64,000 bases of DNA, taken from assembly GCA_036365515.1 (NCBI GenBank), contig CM070877.1:58210975-58274974 (forward strand), in the 5' to 3' direction. A program made the translations under genes and the position numbers. Below are positions 33,483 through 44,396 of this stretch, piece after piece (the stretch's first letter is position 1; each line of letters opens with the position of its first letter). This stretch comes from Torymus aiolomorphi. Lineage: Eukaryota > Arthropoda > Insecta > Hymenoptera > Torymidae. The notes below the pieces were generated by a model. It was not told where the DNA came from. It did not search any database and saw only the letters and a program-made list of their open reading frames with translations.

Positions 33483-35205
33483 TTTGTTATGTTACTATTT
33501 TTCGATGGTGGGCTAACACCTGCCACAACACCATCCGGGAACTTCCTCGCTGTTAATGTTGTCCTTCCTCTTGTAATTATAGAGTTCTTAGTCAGTATTT
33601 CTTTGTTATTGGGCGTATTATTTCTTTCCAAGTTGTCTAGAGATTCGGTTACTATATCTTGGTCTTTTAAGTTTCCCGCGTAACCTGTTTTAATATTTGT
33701 TGACTTCTCCACTGGTAAGTTATCTTCAGGCTTCTTTATTGGTAAAGTAGGTTTCTTATGATAATTTTCTGTTTTTTTCAGAGGATCATATGGATAATCT
33801 GTTTTTGTATCATTATGTATAGATAATTTTTATATGACTCACATACGTTCCAGTTATTGGCTGCATGTTGTGTATTTTTTTTTTGTTTTCTGGTTCTTTT
33901 TGTTGTAATTAATGCAGTTAATACATTGTAAATTTTTCTGATCACATAATTTTTCTTCATGTTTCTCTGAGCAGTGAAGACATGTATATTCTCCTTTACA
34001 TTTTTTAGCACTATGCTCATATGTTTTACATTTGTGACACATACCGATATTGTAATCATCGTAGACTCTGCATCTGCTTGCTCCAACATAGATTTTGTTC
34101 TCACGCATAATATAAGCATATGCATCTGCATTAACTTCAGCTATCAACGTCGTAGAATTGGTTTTATTATTGATATACTTATGCATTATATTTAACTCCA
34201 TATTATCTTCTATTTCATTTCTGTTTTTTATATCCATTTCAATGTCTTGATTGCTTTCTGTTTGGTACTCATTGTCTACATTTATAATTTTAATTCTAGG
34301 TTTTTTCAATTCTTCAATTTGAACTTCTGCTTTTTCAGTTGTGTTAATTTTAAGTTTACGTCTTGCTTATTTTTACATTTGATGATTATTTTGTCTTTGG
34401 TTGTTATGATTTTGTTAACAGGTATCGTTGCGTTCTTATTTATTGACATTTTGGTTTCATGAAATAATTTTTTTAAATCCTCCTTGTTCTTTGGTTTTAT
34501 GATGATATCTGGAATATTATTATTAGTTTGATTTATCTTTTTACCAGTTATTTGTGCATAAGTTGACCCAGTTGAAGTTTGTTCTTTTCCATTCATTTGA
34601 AGCAGTTTATTTTTTTCCAATAATTCATTATTTAACACTTTTAGTATTTCATTTTTATCCATAATCTCCTTAATTAGCTCTTCTTGGTGTTTGTTCTCAA
34701 TAGTTAACTTTTCATTTTTGTTATCTTGTTTTTGTATCTCCATTACCAAATCTTGATTTTCTATTATCAATTTTAAATTTTCTGAAGGTTCACTTGTTTT
34801 AATTTGTGTCAGTTCATCTTCAGTTCGCTTTAATCTTTGCTTTGTATCTATATAGCTTTTCTTTGTTGTTTCACTTTTTTCTTTTAATGTGTCGTACTTT
34901 TCTTTTAACGTTTCATATTTTTCTTTTAATACTGTATAATGTTTCCCCAGTTTTTCCTTTTCATTCTGTAAAAGTACACTTGCAACACGTGGGTCTTTAG
35001 AGGTTATGTCATCTAGATCGTGGTCTTCGCAAATAATGTACAGACTATCTATGTAGTTCTGTGTCTTTTTTCTTAAATAATCACTTTTGAGGTAGACCCC
35101 TTGACACACTGCACATATTAGGCACTGCACTAAACTTTGAGGATGGCATTTAAATGAAATATCTGGAGGAGCAGTATGCTTTAGCATCCATTCGTCCTCC
35201 ACCAT
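33479..35205 (-). pseudogene. LINE-B ORF1 (coiled coil, CCHC)
   Basis: From ATG 35205 (MVEDEWMLKHTAPP) a Cys-rich start (CHPQSLVQCLICAVCQ) is followed by a long coiled coil (repeated KEKYETLKEKYDTLKEK, about residues 85-200). After a frameshift near 34306 come an RRM-like segment and zinc knuckles (CHKCKTYEHSAKKC, CLHCSEKHEEKLC, CINCINY), and after another shift a C-terminal segment ending at 33479. Its stop codon overlaps the ORF2 start as ATGA. It would bind the LINE RNA. Confidence 0.85.
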
Positions 35206-35220
35206 GTTGGAATGATGGCG

Positions 35221-36034
35221 GAAAGAAAGATAATATTTTGTATTTAAATATTAGAAGCTTAAATGCTAATTTTAATAAATTGCAGATATTTATTGAGAGT
35301 CTTGAAATTAAGCCATGTATTGTGGTGTGCGTAGAAACCTGGAATTTAGAATTCTATAGTTACTTCTCTTTAAAAGGATACAAAATGTATTATAATTATA
35401 GTAGACTAAATCAGTCAGATGGATTAGTAATATATATTAATGACAACATAACAGAATATACAAAAGTAATTGAAATAGGTAAGCTTAAAATCTTAAACTC
35501 CTGCATCGTAATGAATAACAATCAAAAACTTGAAGTATCAGCTTTATATAGATCACATGATTTATCGAAAACCGAATTTATTAATAACTTACATGATGAC
35601 CTAAAAAATAAGCACAATACCAAAAATCATCTAATTTTGGGTGATTTCAATATAGACAATTATTTGAACATTACAAGTCAGGAATACTTGAATAATTTTC
35701 TAGAGAGAGGCTTTAAACCTGAATTCCAGGGTGTAACCAGACCGTCAGATAATGACAATAAAGGCTCATGCATCGACAATACCTTTATAAAAACCAATAC
35801 AATAAATACAAATACTTTAAGATTAACAAACGTGATAACAGATCACTATCCTCTTTTCGTAACTATAAGTAAAGTAAGAAATTACAAAACAAATGAACCA
35901 AAAATGTCAATAAACCATAAAAAATTATATAAAATATCAGAAAAAGAAAATTGGAAAACGATATTGTCATTGACTGATCCAAATGAAGCCACTAATGCAT
36001 TAATAAACATGATAAATTGTACTGCCTTAGCGAC
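35221..36034 (+). pseudogene. LINE-A ORF2, endonuclease piece
   Basis: Continues in frame from codon 36 at 14097. The APE-type endonuclease is clear: YLNIRSLNANFNKLQ, VVCVETWN, VSALYRSHD, NHLILGDFNID, GSCIDNTFIK and VITDHYPLFVTI. It is open for 271 codons and is cut at 36034 by the Copia-2 LTR, after residues INCTALAT. The RT half resumes at 44397. Confidence 0.9.
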
Positions 36035-36353
36035 TGTTGAAAATAGTATACATCTATATTGTACGCATGAATATATACAGTAGGTATGTGTGAGCGCGCG
36101 ACTGTATCGAGAGCGCGCAATATCGTATGAGTCCGAATGTAAACATGTACCTCTCCCCTTCCTAGTGTGTGTGTGAGCAAGCATCTAAATCGAGGAGCAG
36201 CGAACGATACGCTGCTCTCACTCTCTCTCTACTTTTGTACGCCGAACGAGAAGCACCTCGCGCGTGGCGCAAGGAATGCGCCGTAACTTAAATTCAATAA
36301 ACCATTCTTTTTACTATTAAATGTGTCTCTCCATCATTTACCACACCTCAACA
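36035..36353 (+). repeat. Copia-2 5' LTR (319 bp)
   Basis: Starts tgttgaaaatag and ends cacctcaaca. It is nearly identical to 44070-44396; the 8-base length difference lies mainly in a CT microsatellite. Near-identity of the LTRs implies a fairly recent insertion. Confidence 0.93.
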
Positions 36354-36475
36354 TGGTAGCTGGAGCCGTGGTTCGTTTGCCACGAGGTGAGTGGTAAGTG
36401 CTTTTTCTCATTATCTGCTATATCGACTCTCGAGTCATGTAGAGATAATTAAAGTGCCGCGTATATGAAACGTAT
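36354..36475 (+). promoter_or_regulatory. Copia-2 primer-binding site and leader
   Basis: The bases after the LTR, TGGTAGCTGGAGCC, resemble the initiator-tRNA-Met-type primer site of copia elements. The equivalent place in Copia-3 reads TGGTGGTAGAAC. Confidence 0.55.
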
Positions 36476-37477
36476 ATGGAAGAAGAATCGAAATTGAAAA
36501 TCGAGCAAGAAGAAAGGTCCGAACACGAAGGAAAGTTCGAGACATGTATTGAAGAAGAAACGACCTTGGAGGTCAAGCACGAAGAAAATTCCGAACACGA
36601 AGGAACGTTTGAGAACGAAGAAGACGAAATGGAGAAAAAGGAAGTCACGATACCGGTGTTTGATGGAGAAGACTACAATATGTGGAAGAAAAGAATTACA
36701 ATGTACCTAAAGATGAAAAAGTGTGACGTAGTGATAACCAGATCAAGAGTTGCTGCAGACAAAGAAGACTGGGAAGAAAAGGATTTAAAGGCCATAAATT
36801 TGATTTACAGTGCCATTTCCAACAAACAATTGGAGTTTGTGTGTGAAGAAGATACGGCGTATAAAATAATAAAGAAATTGGATGATATGTATTTGAAAGA
36901 GTCTACAGCACTACAAATTGTGTGTAGAAATAAATTGGAAAAATTGAGACTAGAAAAGTATAGTGATACAGCAACATTTTTCAGTGAATTTGAAAAATCA
37001 GTGAATGAATTAAAAAGCGCAGGTGCAAAAGTAAGTGAAAAAGAAAAATTGAATTACATGTTGAACACGTTGCCGAGCCAATACAGTTACATTGGCGATT
37101 TAATAGACACGTTAAAAGAAGAGGATCAAACAATATCGTATGTGAAAAATAAAATCCAGATTGCTGAAATGAAGAACAATAACGAGCATAGCGAACAAAG
37201 GTCAAATGTATTCGCTGCAAAAAAAAACCAGAAAGGAAGCTGCTTCAAAGGTGGAAGAACCGGGCATTTCGCACGAGAATGCCAAAATAGAGGACAAGCA
37301 GGACAAAGCGGCACAACATGGCGAGGCTCAACACGTGGCCGCGGCCGAGGGACGGCAGGAAGAGGCAACTACGGCAGGGGGCGCGGAAACTTCCGTCAGC
37401 AAGGAGCCAGCACGAGAGAGCAGAGCGGCGAAAGTGCGAGCACAATGGATAGCCACAGCGTATGCGGCGCAGAGTAA
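36476..37477 (+). CDS. Copia-2 Gag (UBN2 type) with altered zinc knuckle
   Basis: A 333-codon frame whose first 50 residues are acidic repeats (EEESKLK, HEEN..SEHEG twice). The UBN2/gag-polypeptide domain follows: IPVFDGEDYNMWKKRITMYL, AINLIYSAISNKQLEF, YLKESTALQIVCRNKL and LNYMLNTLPSQY. The zinc knuckle reads CFKGGRTGHFAREC, so the second Cys of the CCHC is Gly. A Gly/Arg-rich tail follows. The frame ends at 37477; protease is in another frame and a shift near 37440-37480 would join them. Confidence 0.88.
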   Translation: MEEESKLKIEQEERSEHEGKFETCIEEETTLEVKHEENSEHEGTFENEEDEMEKKEVTIPVFDGEDYNMWKKRITMYLKMKKCDVVITRSRVAADKEDWEEKDLKAINLIYSAISNKQLEFVCEEDTAYKIIKKLDDMYLKESTALQIVCRNKLEKLRLEKYSDTATFFSEFEKSVNELKSAGAKVSEKEKLNYMLNTLPSQYSYIGDLIDTLKEEDQTISYVKNKIQIAEMKNNNEHSEQRSNVFAAKKNQKGSCFKGGRTGHFARECQNRGQAGQSGTTWRGSTRGRGRGTAGRGNYGRGRGNFRQQGASTREQSGESASTMDSHSVCGAE

Positions 37478-37804
37478 CGATAGTCAAGGTAGGCTAGGTA
37501 ATGAAATACAGTGGTTGCTGGACAGCGGATGTACAGACCACATAATAAATAGCGTAGGTTATTTTGATAAATTTATTAATCTTAAAGAACTGGTCAATGT
37601 ATACTTAGGGGATAATAGGTATATAAAAGCAATAAAATTTGGAAATGTAGTTAGCTATTTTGACACGTTTGGTAAAAAGAATGAAGTTAATATGAGTAAT
37701 GTTTTTTATGCCGAAAAAATGAATGCAAACTTAATAAGTTTTGGGAAATTAACAGATATCAATACGATTATTTCAAAGGGAAATATAGTAAAAATAAATA
37801 GATA
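37206..37804 (+). pseudogene. Copia-2 protease section
   Basis: The frame carries the aspartic protease motif LLDSGCTDHIINS at about 37520 and the following conserved block (NVFYAEKMNANLISFGKL). Only the part downstream of about 37470 is the genuine protein; upstream this frame shadows the Gag frame. A stop at 37802 and a shift separate it from the integrase. Confidence 0.85.
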
Positions 37805-39412
37805 AAAATAATGTATTAATAGCTGTAGCATACAAAGAAAATCAAACTTATAAGATAAATAGTACCTTGAAACATAGACAGAATTTTGTAAACACAGCCG
37901 ACTGTACCAATAATAACATGAGTTTGAAAGAGAAATGGCATAGAATGTTAGGACACGTAAATTTCGGGTATCTAAATAAACTATGTAGAGAAGAGTTATT
38001 AACGGGTATTCCGAATAAACTTGAAACGGAATTTATGAAGTGCAAAACGTGTATAGAGAATAAAATGCATAACTTGCCATTTAGCAATGATAGAATAAAA
38101 GCTAAAGATATTTTAGAGATAGTTCATATAGATGTATGCTGTCCATTTAAAACTGCAGGTTTTAATGGAGAAAATTATTTTGTTTCTTTCATTGATGATT
38201 ATAGCAAAATCGCGAAGGTTTATTGTATCAAAACTAAAGACAAAGTTTTTGATTGCTTAGTTAGATTTATTAATGAATGTGAAAATTTATCTGAAAAGAA
38301 AGTAAAAGTTTTGAGATGTGATAACGGGAAAGAATATTTAAATAACCGCTTCTATAAATTTGCCAAAGAAAAAGGTATTATTTTGAATAATTGTCCAGTA
38401 TATGTACATGAGTTAAACGGAACCGCGGAAAGGTTTAATAGAACGATAATCGATATGGCGCGATGTTTACTAACAGAGGCAAACGTTCATAAACGGTTTT
38501 GGTCCGAGATTATTTGTGCAGCGACGTATTTGAAAAATCGAAAGTTGACTAATACGATAGAGAGAAAAACTCCGTACGAAATATTTTTTAGGAGACGGCC
38601 GAATGTCAAACATTTACGTTTGTACGGGAGTAGAGTTTTTGTTAGAAAATCGGAACAAAAAAGAACTTCTAAATGGGATAAAAAGGCAGATATGGGAATC
38701 CTATTAGGATATAGTGATGTAGGATATAGAGTTCTTTTAAATAATAAAATAATAGTTGCTAGACATGTAGAGATTGTAGAAGAAAACGTAAAATGTATAG
38801 GGCTTGATGAAGTAGAGTCAAAATATCCATCTTCTTCTACTTCGACTCTCGAGTCATTTAGAGAAGATCAAAATGATCGTGATGATGATTTAAGCGATGA
38901 CAATGTTTTTCAAAGCGCGATTAATGAACAGGAACCAAAAGTAGCAAATAAGAAAAATGTAGAGCTATTAAAAGTTCCGCGTAGATCTACACGTGATAGA
39001 AAAAGTCCAATAAGATATCCAAAAAATATTTCGAATAATATTTATGTAAATTACTGCAGGGTAGATACTCCATATACATTTGAGGAGGCGATGAGTAGTA
39101 ATGATAGTGAGAGCTGGAGAAAAGCTATGGATACTGAAATAGAAAGTTTAAATGAAAATAAGATATGGGATTTAATTGAAAAGATACCAAATGAAAAGGT
39201 AATAGATGTAAAATGGGTTTATAGTAAGAAATCTGAGGATACATATAAAGCGAGATTAGTCGTAAGAGGATTTCAACAGACAAATGTTATTGACGACATA
39301 TACGCTCCAGTTGCTAAAATGAAAACTTTAAAATTTTTGTTTTCCTTTTGTTGCCAGAATGGCCTAATTATAGAACAGATGGATGTAGTCACAGCATTTT
39401 TAAATGGTGAAG
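37805..39412 (+). pseudogene. Copia-2 integrase and first part of reverse transcriptase
   Basis: Open from about 37810 to the insertion boundary. The integrase HHCC zone starts WHRMLGHVNFGYL with CKTCIENKMH; the core has EIVHIDVCCPF, RCDNGKEYLNN and VHELNGTAERFNRT; the C-terminal part has HLRLYGSRVFVR and VGYRVLLNN. The RT starts at YKARLVVRGFQQ and reaches MDVVTAFLNGEV, where the 3.46-kb element interrupts it. The segment is otherwise lesion-free. Confidence 0.92.
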
Positions 39413-40183
39413 TACACTGTTAAAAATATCATTAAATTTAATGCACCTTTAATGTACACTCGTGCATTAATTTTCATGAATTTGTAACTTAAATATCATT
39501 TCATGCACATCTACCATAAAATTAATGTAAATCCATACAATATTAATGAAAGTACATTAAAATTATTGTACCTGTACATAGAAATTATTGTACGAGTACA
39601 TGAAATATCTGTATTGCATGAAAATTACGAGTGTAAATTAAAATTAATGTCTCATGCACAAAATTTAATGAATATGATGATAAAAATTACAGTTTACGTG
39701 CATTAAAATTAATGTTGAAGATAACGAAATTTAATTACATTTCATAATATTTCATTACATTATACGAATAATTAAATCAACTAAAGCACATTAAATTTAA
39801 AGTGCCTTGCTTTAAACTTCATGTACATAAATACAAATCATGCGGTTCACGTGCATTAAAATTAACGGGAATGTGAAAAAAATTTAATAACTTTATATGA
39901 GATTTCATGACATAAAACGAAAAAGGCTTTTCCAGTACTGAGCATTAAATTTGAGAAAAGATCCATTGAATTTCATTCACATCTGCATAAATAACATAGT
40001 TCACGTGCATTAAAATTAAAGTGATGATATTAAAAATTTAATAAACTTTATACGAAATTTTATGACAAAACGAAATAGTATATTACGCACGATGGGAGGA
40101 AAAAACTTGGATAGTCCACATCTCGTGTAAATTGCCACCCGAGCCGAAGGCGAGCTGTTTTACTCCCGTGGTGCGTATACCAT

Positions 40184-40303
40184 TTTTTCCTCACACCGGG
40201 CCGAAAGTGCCTCATTCCCGCCCGGCTCCGAAACGGAAATATGGCATTTTCCGTTTTGGAGCCGGGCGGGAATGAGGCACTTTCGGCCCGGTGTGAGGAA
40301 AAA
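40184..40303. repeat. GC-rich near-perfect palindrome (120 bp)
   Basis: Arms of about 56 bases (starting TTTTTCCTCACACCGGGCCG) pair almost perfectly around a short TATGGCA loop, with one G-T wobble. The arms are GC-rich in very AT-rich surroundings. A further gaggaaaaaa/ttttttcctc pair lies outside it near 40097 and 40183. Confidence 0.85.
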
Positions 40304-41264
40304 GGATATTCCAGTTCTGAGCACTACATTTGCTAACGATCCATAGAATTTTTTTCCCATCCGCATAAATAATACAGTTCACGTGCATTAAAATTAATGT
40401 GATGATATTAAAAATTTAATTAATTTTATATGAAATTTCATGACATATAACAAGAAAGGCTATTCCAGTACTGAACATTACATTTAAGTTATTGTTCTTT
40501 TAATTTTATGAACATTTTCATAAATATTACTATGCAAGGGTATAAAGATTACTGTTAAAGCAAGGCAAATTTAATGCATCTACATAAAATTTATATACTT
40601 TTTACAGTAAATGTGTTAAATTTAATGAATATTTACATTGAATTACAATTACGTGTGCCTTAAATTTTACTATCAAAAAGAAATTTTTTATCGCATCTAC
40701 TTTAAATTTGTTTCAAGAATTTCAAGTGTACAATTAAACAAAACACACTAACCGAAACCATGCATACACTCAAAGCCCAAAGGAGAAGATGAAAGTAAAT
40801 GATTTCGCTACGATATCTACGAGTTGGAGCAGCGGCTCATACGGTTAAGGCATCCAGTCGAGACTTTTTTTTTTAAATATTAAGCATTATTTAAATTGTA
40901 TGTTATTTCAAGCAACATACATTTGGAGTCACTTAAAAAATATTGTTAGATAAAGGTTTTAATCAAAACAGAAAGGTGCCGGTATGGTAGAAATCTTGTT
41001 AGTATTCAACGTTATAGCAATGTTCATTAAAATTAATGCCGAACTAAAGAAAATTGAATAAACTTAAACATAAAATTTCATTAGGAGCAATGATTGGCAC
41101 GTAGTTTTCTCTAACTTAATTTATCGCTCCTACAAGTATATAATACTATTTCAAATCTAAAATATTTTTATTCGTTCTAAATATTTTTTCAATGATTTAA
41201 AAATTCATTATTATTTAAAAAAAATAAAAAAATTTTGTCAAGCGCTCCTTATACGTAAATACTA

Positions 41265-41887
41265 CCCAGGCGGAAATGATCTTCTATAATAAAAGTTAAA
41301 AAAAGTTTATAACTGATATTAACAGATTATAAAGTCAGGATTTGAGACTTTTATAAAAGTCTAAAACTATTATAAATAGTTATAAATAGTTATTTACTTT
41401 TTTAAGTTTTTTGGATTGCCGAAAAATGTGAATATTTGATCAGTAAAGAAAAGTAAATAACTATTAATAACTATTATCAATTTTTAATAATTGAAAATAA
41501 TTATTTTAAACTTATAATTAATAATGATTTCATATAATAAGAATTTTAGAATGATTTTAAAGTTTAAATTCATTCAAAACTATTTAAAACTATTAATAAC
41601 TATTATTATCAAATAAAAAAAGTTTATAACTGATAATAACTTTTTACAGATTGATTTTATGGTCATCCACTGCAGCCCAAAAAAGTAAATACAAGTTTAT
41701 AACTGTTATAAACTTTTTTTAGCTGTTCATAACAGAAAAAAACTGTTGATAACTTTTATAAACTGTTACTATAGTCTCAAATCCTATCTTTATAAACAGT
41801 TATGAACAGTTATAAACTTTTTTTTAAATTATAAAAAGTCGTATATTGTTATTAATAATTATTTGTAAAGTTTTATTTTCGCCTGGG
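41265..41887. mobile_element. 623-bp MITE, TIR CCCAGGCG, TA duplication
   Basis: Starts CCCAGGCGGAAAT and ends TTTTCGCCTGGG, flanked by TA (41263-41264, 41888-41889). The surrounding sequence is repeated at about 42037-42110 without the insert, giving an empty site (gtaaatacTAtactc). The interior is full of mirrored AAGTTTATAACTGTTATAAACTT motifs. Confidence 0.8.
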
Positions 41888-42317
41888 TATGCTCAGAAAT
41901 TTTTTTGAGTGATTTTATTAGCATTTCCATCTGATATGCTCGTTTAAAAACTAGATCAAAATTATACAAATGCAGATTCCTACTTACCGGCATTGCGGTT
42001 TTTATTTAATTAAATAATTTCTAAGTATTTTTTTTTTAAACAGGATTGTCAGGCGCTCAGTATATGTAAATACTATACTCTAAAAATTTTTTGAGTAATT
42101 CTATTAGTATTTGCATAACATGTACACGTTCAAAAATTATCGATATTTCACATCACCTTAATTAACTTTACATAAAATCGAACTCGTTTACTTAAAATAT
42201 TGTTGAAATAAATAATTCTTAAAAGCCATTAATATTTTAGTTGAATAATCAAAATGTAATATCAATTGAATTAATATGGATAATGCACCTTATGTAGATG
42301 AAAATGTCAAACTTCTT

Positions 42318-42425
42318 CAAGCGAGCGATAGCGTAACGGATAGCGTGCGTGCGTAGTAACCCAAGGTTTGCGGGTTCGATTCTCGGTTAGGTCGAAAATT
42401 TTATGTAAGTTTTTTTCTGCGATAA
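42318..42425 (+). repeat. tRNA-derived SINE-like head (second copy)
   Basis: An A-box-like GATAGCGTAACGGATAGCG and a B box GGGTTCGATTCTCGG are 40 bases apart, followed by a tail with TTTTTTTCTGCGAT. This matches the minus-strand copy at 4700-4800. Confidence 0.55.
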
Positions 42426-42533
42426 TAAAAATGCGATTAATTAAAGAGACAAGTTCTTTAATGAAAATGCGAAAATTTATAATATTAAAAAGTTATATGC
42501 ATAAATTAACATTGTTGCTGGAACAAAAAATAC

Positions 42534-42765
42534 TGATTTGCATAAATTGTAATGCAGATTTGCATTAATTGTAATGCGGATTTGCATTAATTACAATGCA
42601 GATTTCCATCAATTTTGCACACATTATAATGCAGATTTGCATTAATTGTAATGCAGGTTTGCATTAATTTTAATGCAAATTCGCATACATTGTAATGCTG
42701 ATTTACATTAATTGTAATGCAGATTTTCCTTAATTGTAATGCAGATTTGCATTAATCTTCAGTTA
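42534..42765 (+). repeat. 22-bp minisatellite
   Basis: About ten degenerate copies of a unit near GCAGATTTGCATTAATTGTAAT. The unit echoes the ATTAAATTTAATGCA motif of the host element's ends. Confidence 0.85.
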
Positions 42766-42876
42766 TTTGCACATTTATTTTCAGGTAATTTCATTAATTT
42801 GGTTTTAATTTACGTACTTGAAATTTGCTTCATACACATGTTCATTAAATTTAATGCAAATCCTTTTAACAGTGTA

Positions 42877-44033
42877 AGCTCCGAGGTATATGTCGGTCAA
42901 CCAAAAGGTTATAGCGATGGAACAAACAGTTTGTAAATTACGTAAAGCATTATACGGACTATGAGAAAGTCCAAGGGCATGGTATAAATGTCTGGATGAA
43001 TATTTAACAAAGATAACATTTAAAAGGAGTAATGTAGATTATTGTTTTTATACTCAAGGTGAAGGTATAGATCAAATTTACTTATAATATATGTCGATGA
43101 TTTGTTAATTTGTAGTAAGAATAAAAAGAAAATTAAGAACTTAAAAAGAGTCTTATCAGGAAAATTTAAGATGAAAGACCTAGGAGAAATTAAAGAATAC
43201 CTTGGTATTAATATAGAGTATGATCATCGATATTGTGATATGAAATTAAGTCAAACTAAGTATATAGAGTCATTAGCGAATAAATATCAATGGCATACTA
43301 GTAAATTATATAGCACTCCTATGGAAACGAATCTAAAAATTGAAAAAGCTGAAATATGCGAGTCAGATATTAAATATAGAAATTGATAGGTGCATTATTA
43401 TATATAAGTTCAAGTACAAGGCCTGATATAAGTTATAGTGTGAATTATTTGAGTAGGTATCAGAATAGTTATAATGAGACTCATTGGAAATATGCGTTAC
43501 GAATCTTGAAATACTTGTATTTAACGAAAGATTTAAAGATGAACTATAAAAGAAATGTAAATTGCGAAATTATAGATTGTTATGTAGATGCAGATTTGGC
43601 TGGTGATAATGTGGACAGAAAATCCACATCTGGATATGTTATTAAAGTATTTGGAAATATAATAGATTGGAAATCGCGAAAACAAAGAACGGTAACAAAG
43701 GCCTCAACTTATGCAGAATATGTAGCCTTATCTCAGACAGTTAGTCAAATAAAGTTTATACTAAAGTTAATGAAAAACTTTAATGTGGAATTGATTGATC
43801 CTGTAAAAGTATTTGAAGATAATACAGGAGTGATAAATATAGCGAATTATGGAAAATTTACTAAAAACTCGAAGCATACAGAAATACATTATCACTATGT
43901 TCATGAAAGCGTGAAAGAAAAAGAAATTGTAATAATTAAAATTGACTCGAATGATAATATTGCGGATATCTTTACAAAAGCATTGGGTAAAGATAAATTT
44001 GAAAAGTTCAGAAAATTATTGAATATCATGTAA
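42877..44033 (+). pseudogene. Copia-2 reverse transcriptase (second part) and RNase H
   Basis: Reading resumes with SSEVYVGQPKGYSDGT. Lesions follow: a shift near 42927, a TGA in the conserved YGLRESPRAW block (about 42962), and a shift near 43085 just before the VDDLLICSKN catalytic box. The frame at 43102-43386 has MKDLGEIKEYLGINIEYD, and that at 43383-44033 has SYSVNYLSRYQN, RNase H with VDADLAGD (Trp lost) and RKSTSGYVIKVFGN, ending FRKLLNIM. This half is clearly more damaged than the integrase half. Confidence 0.88.
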
Positions 44034-44069
44034 TGAATTAAAAGTGTACAATATATATGTAAGGAGGCG

Positions 44070-44396
44070 TGTTGAAAATAGTATACATCTATATTGTACG
44101 CATGAATATATACAGTAGGTATGTGTGAGCGCGCGACTATATCGAGAGCGCACAATGTCGTATGAGTCCGAATGTAAACATGTACCTCTCCCCTTCCTAG
44201 TGTGTGCGTGAGCAAGCATCTAAGTCGAGGAGCAGCGAACGATACGCTGCTCTCTCTCTCTCTCTCTCTCTCTACTTTTGTACGCCGAACGAGAAGCACC
44301 TCGCGCGTGGCGCAAGGAATGCGCCGTAACTTAAATTCAATAAACCATTCTTTTTACTATTAAATGTGTCTCTCCATCATTTATCACACCTCAACA
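44070..44396 (+). repeat. Copia-2 3' LTR (327 bp)
   Basis: Nearly identical to the 5' LTR, with a longer CT run at about 44252-44273, and preceded by gtaaggaggcg. Confidence 0.93.

Larger units (their letters stand above)
14098..35220 (-). mobile_element. LINE-B: jockey-like LINE inserted in LINE-A, carrying the Maverick
   Basis: On the minus strand LINE-B runs from a 5' end at 35220 through ORF1 and ORF2 to a (TAAA)n-type 3' tail at 14098-14124. Without the 16-kb Maverick it is about 5.07 kb, so it looks nearly full length. It lies at codon 36 of LINE-A ORF2. I could not find a convincing target-site duplication; the flanks simply rejoin in frame. LINE-B and LINE-A ORF2 are similar over their whole length but clearly different families. 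Confidence 0.88.
39415..42874. mobile_element. 3.46-kb TA-flanked inverted-repeat element inside Copia-2 RT
   Basis: It begins CACTGTTAAAA and ends TTTTAACAGTG, and TA flanks both sides (39413-39414 and 42875-42876). Removing the element and one TA restores the copia RT reading GEV-SSEVYVGQPKGY, so the limits are exact. The interior is non-coding and built of ATTAAA/TTTAATGCA-like motifs, including dispersed cgtgcattaaaattaa units, and holds a palindrome, a MITE, a SINE-like head and a minisatellite. TA duplication suggests a Tc1/mariner-type mechanism, but no transposase is present, so the superfamily is open. Confidence 0.8.
36035..44396 (+). mobile_element. Copia-2: complete copia element, itself interrupted
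   Basis: Two LTRs bracket gag, protease, integrase, RT and RNase H in the copia order. Without the 3.46-kb insertion the element is about 4.9 kb, the usual size. A primer-binding-like TGGTAGCTGGAGCC follows the 5' LTR and a gtaaggaggcg tract precedes the 3' LTR. The flanking 5-base sequences (GCGAC and AATAA) do not match, so no target duplication is visible. Confidence 0.93.

Noticed and set aside
35154..35220. Head-to-head LINE arrangement as a twin-priming (5' inversion) event
   Set aside because: LINE-A and LINE-B are different families and LINE-A has its own ORF1 on the far side of LINE-B, so nesting explains it.
40800..40870. Possible tRNA-like A box (ggctcatacggttaaggcatcc)
   Set aside because: No B box follows at a suitable distance.
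42534..42765. CRISPR-like array
   Set aside because: Contiguous degenerate minisatellite with no unique spacers, in a eukaryotic element.
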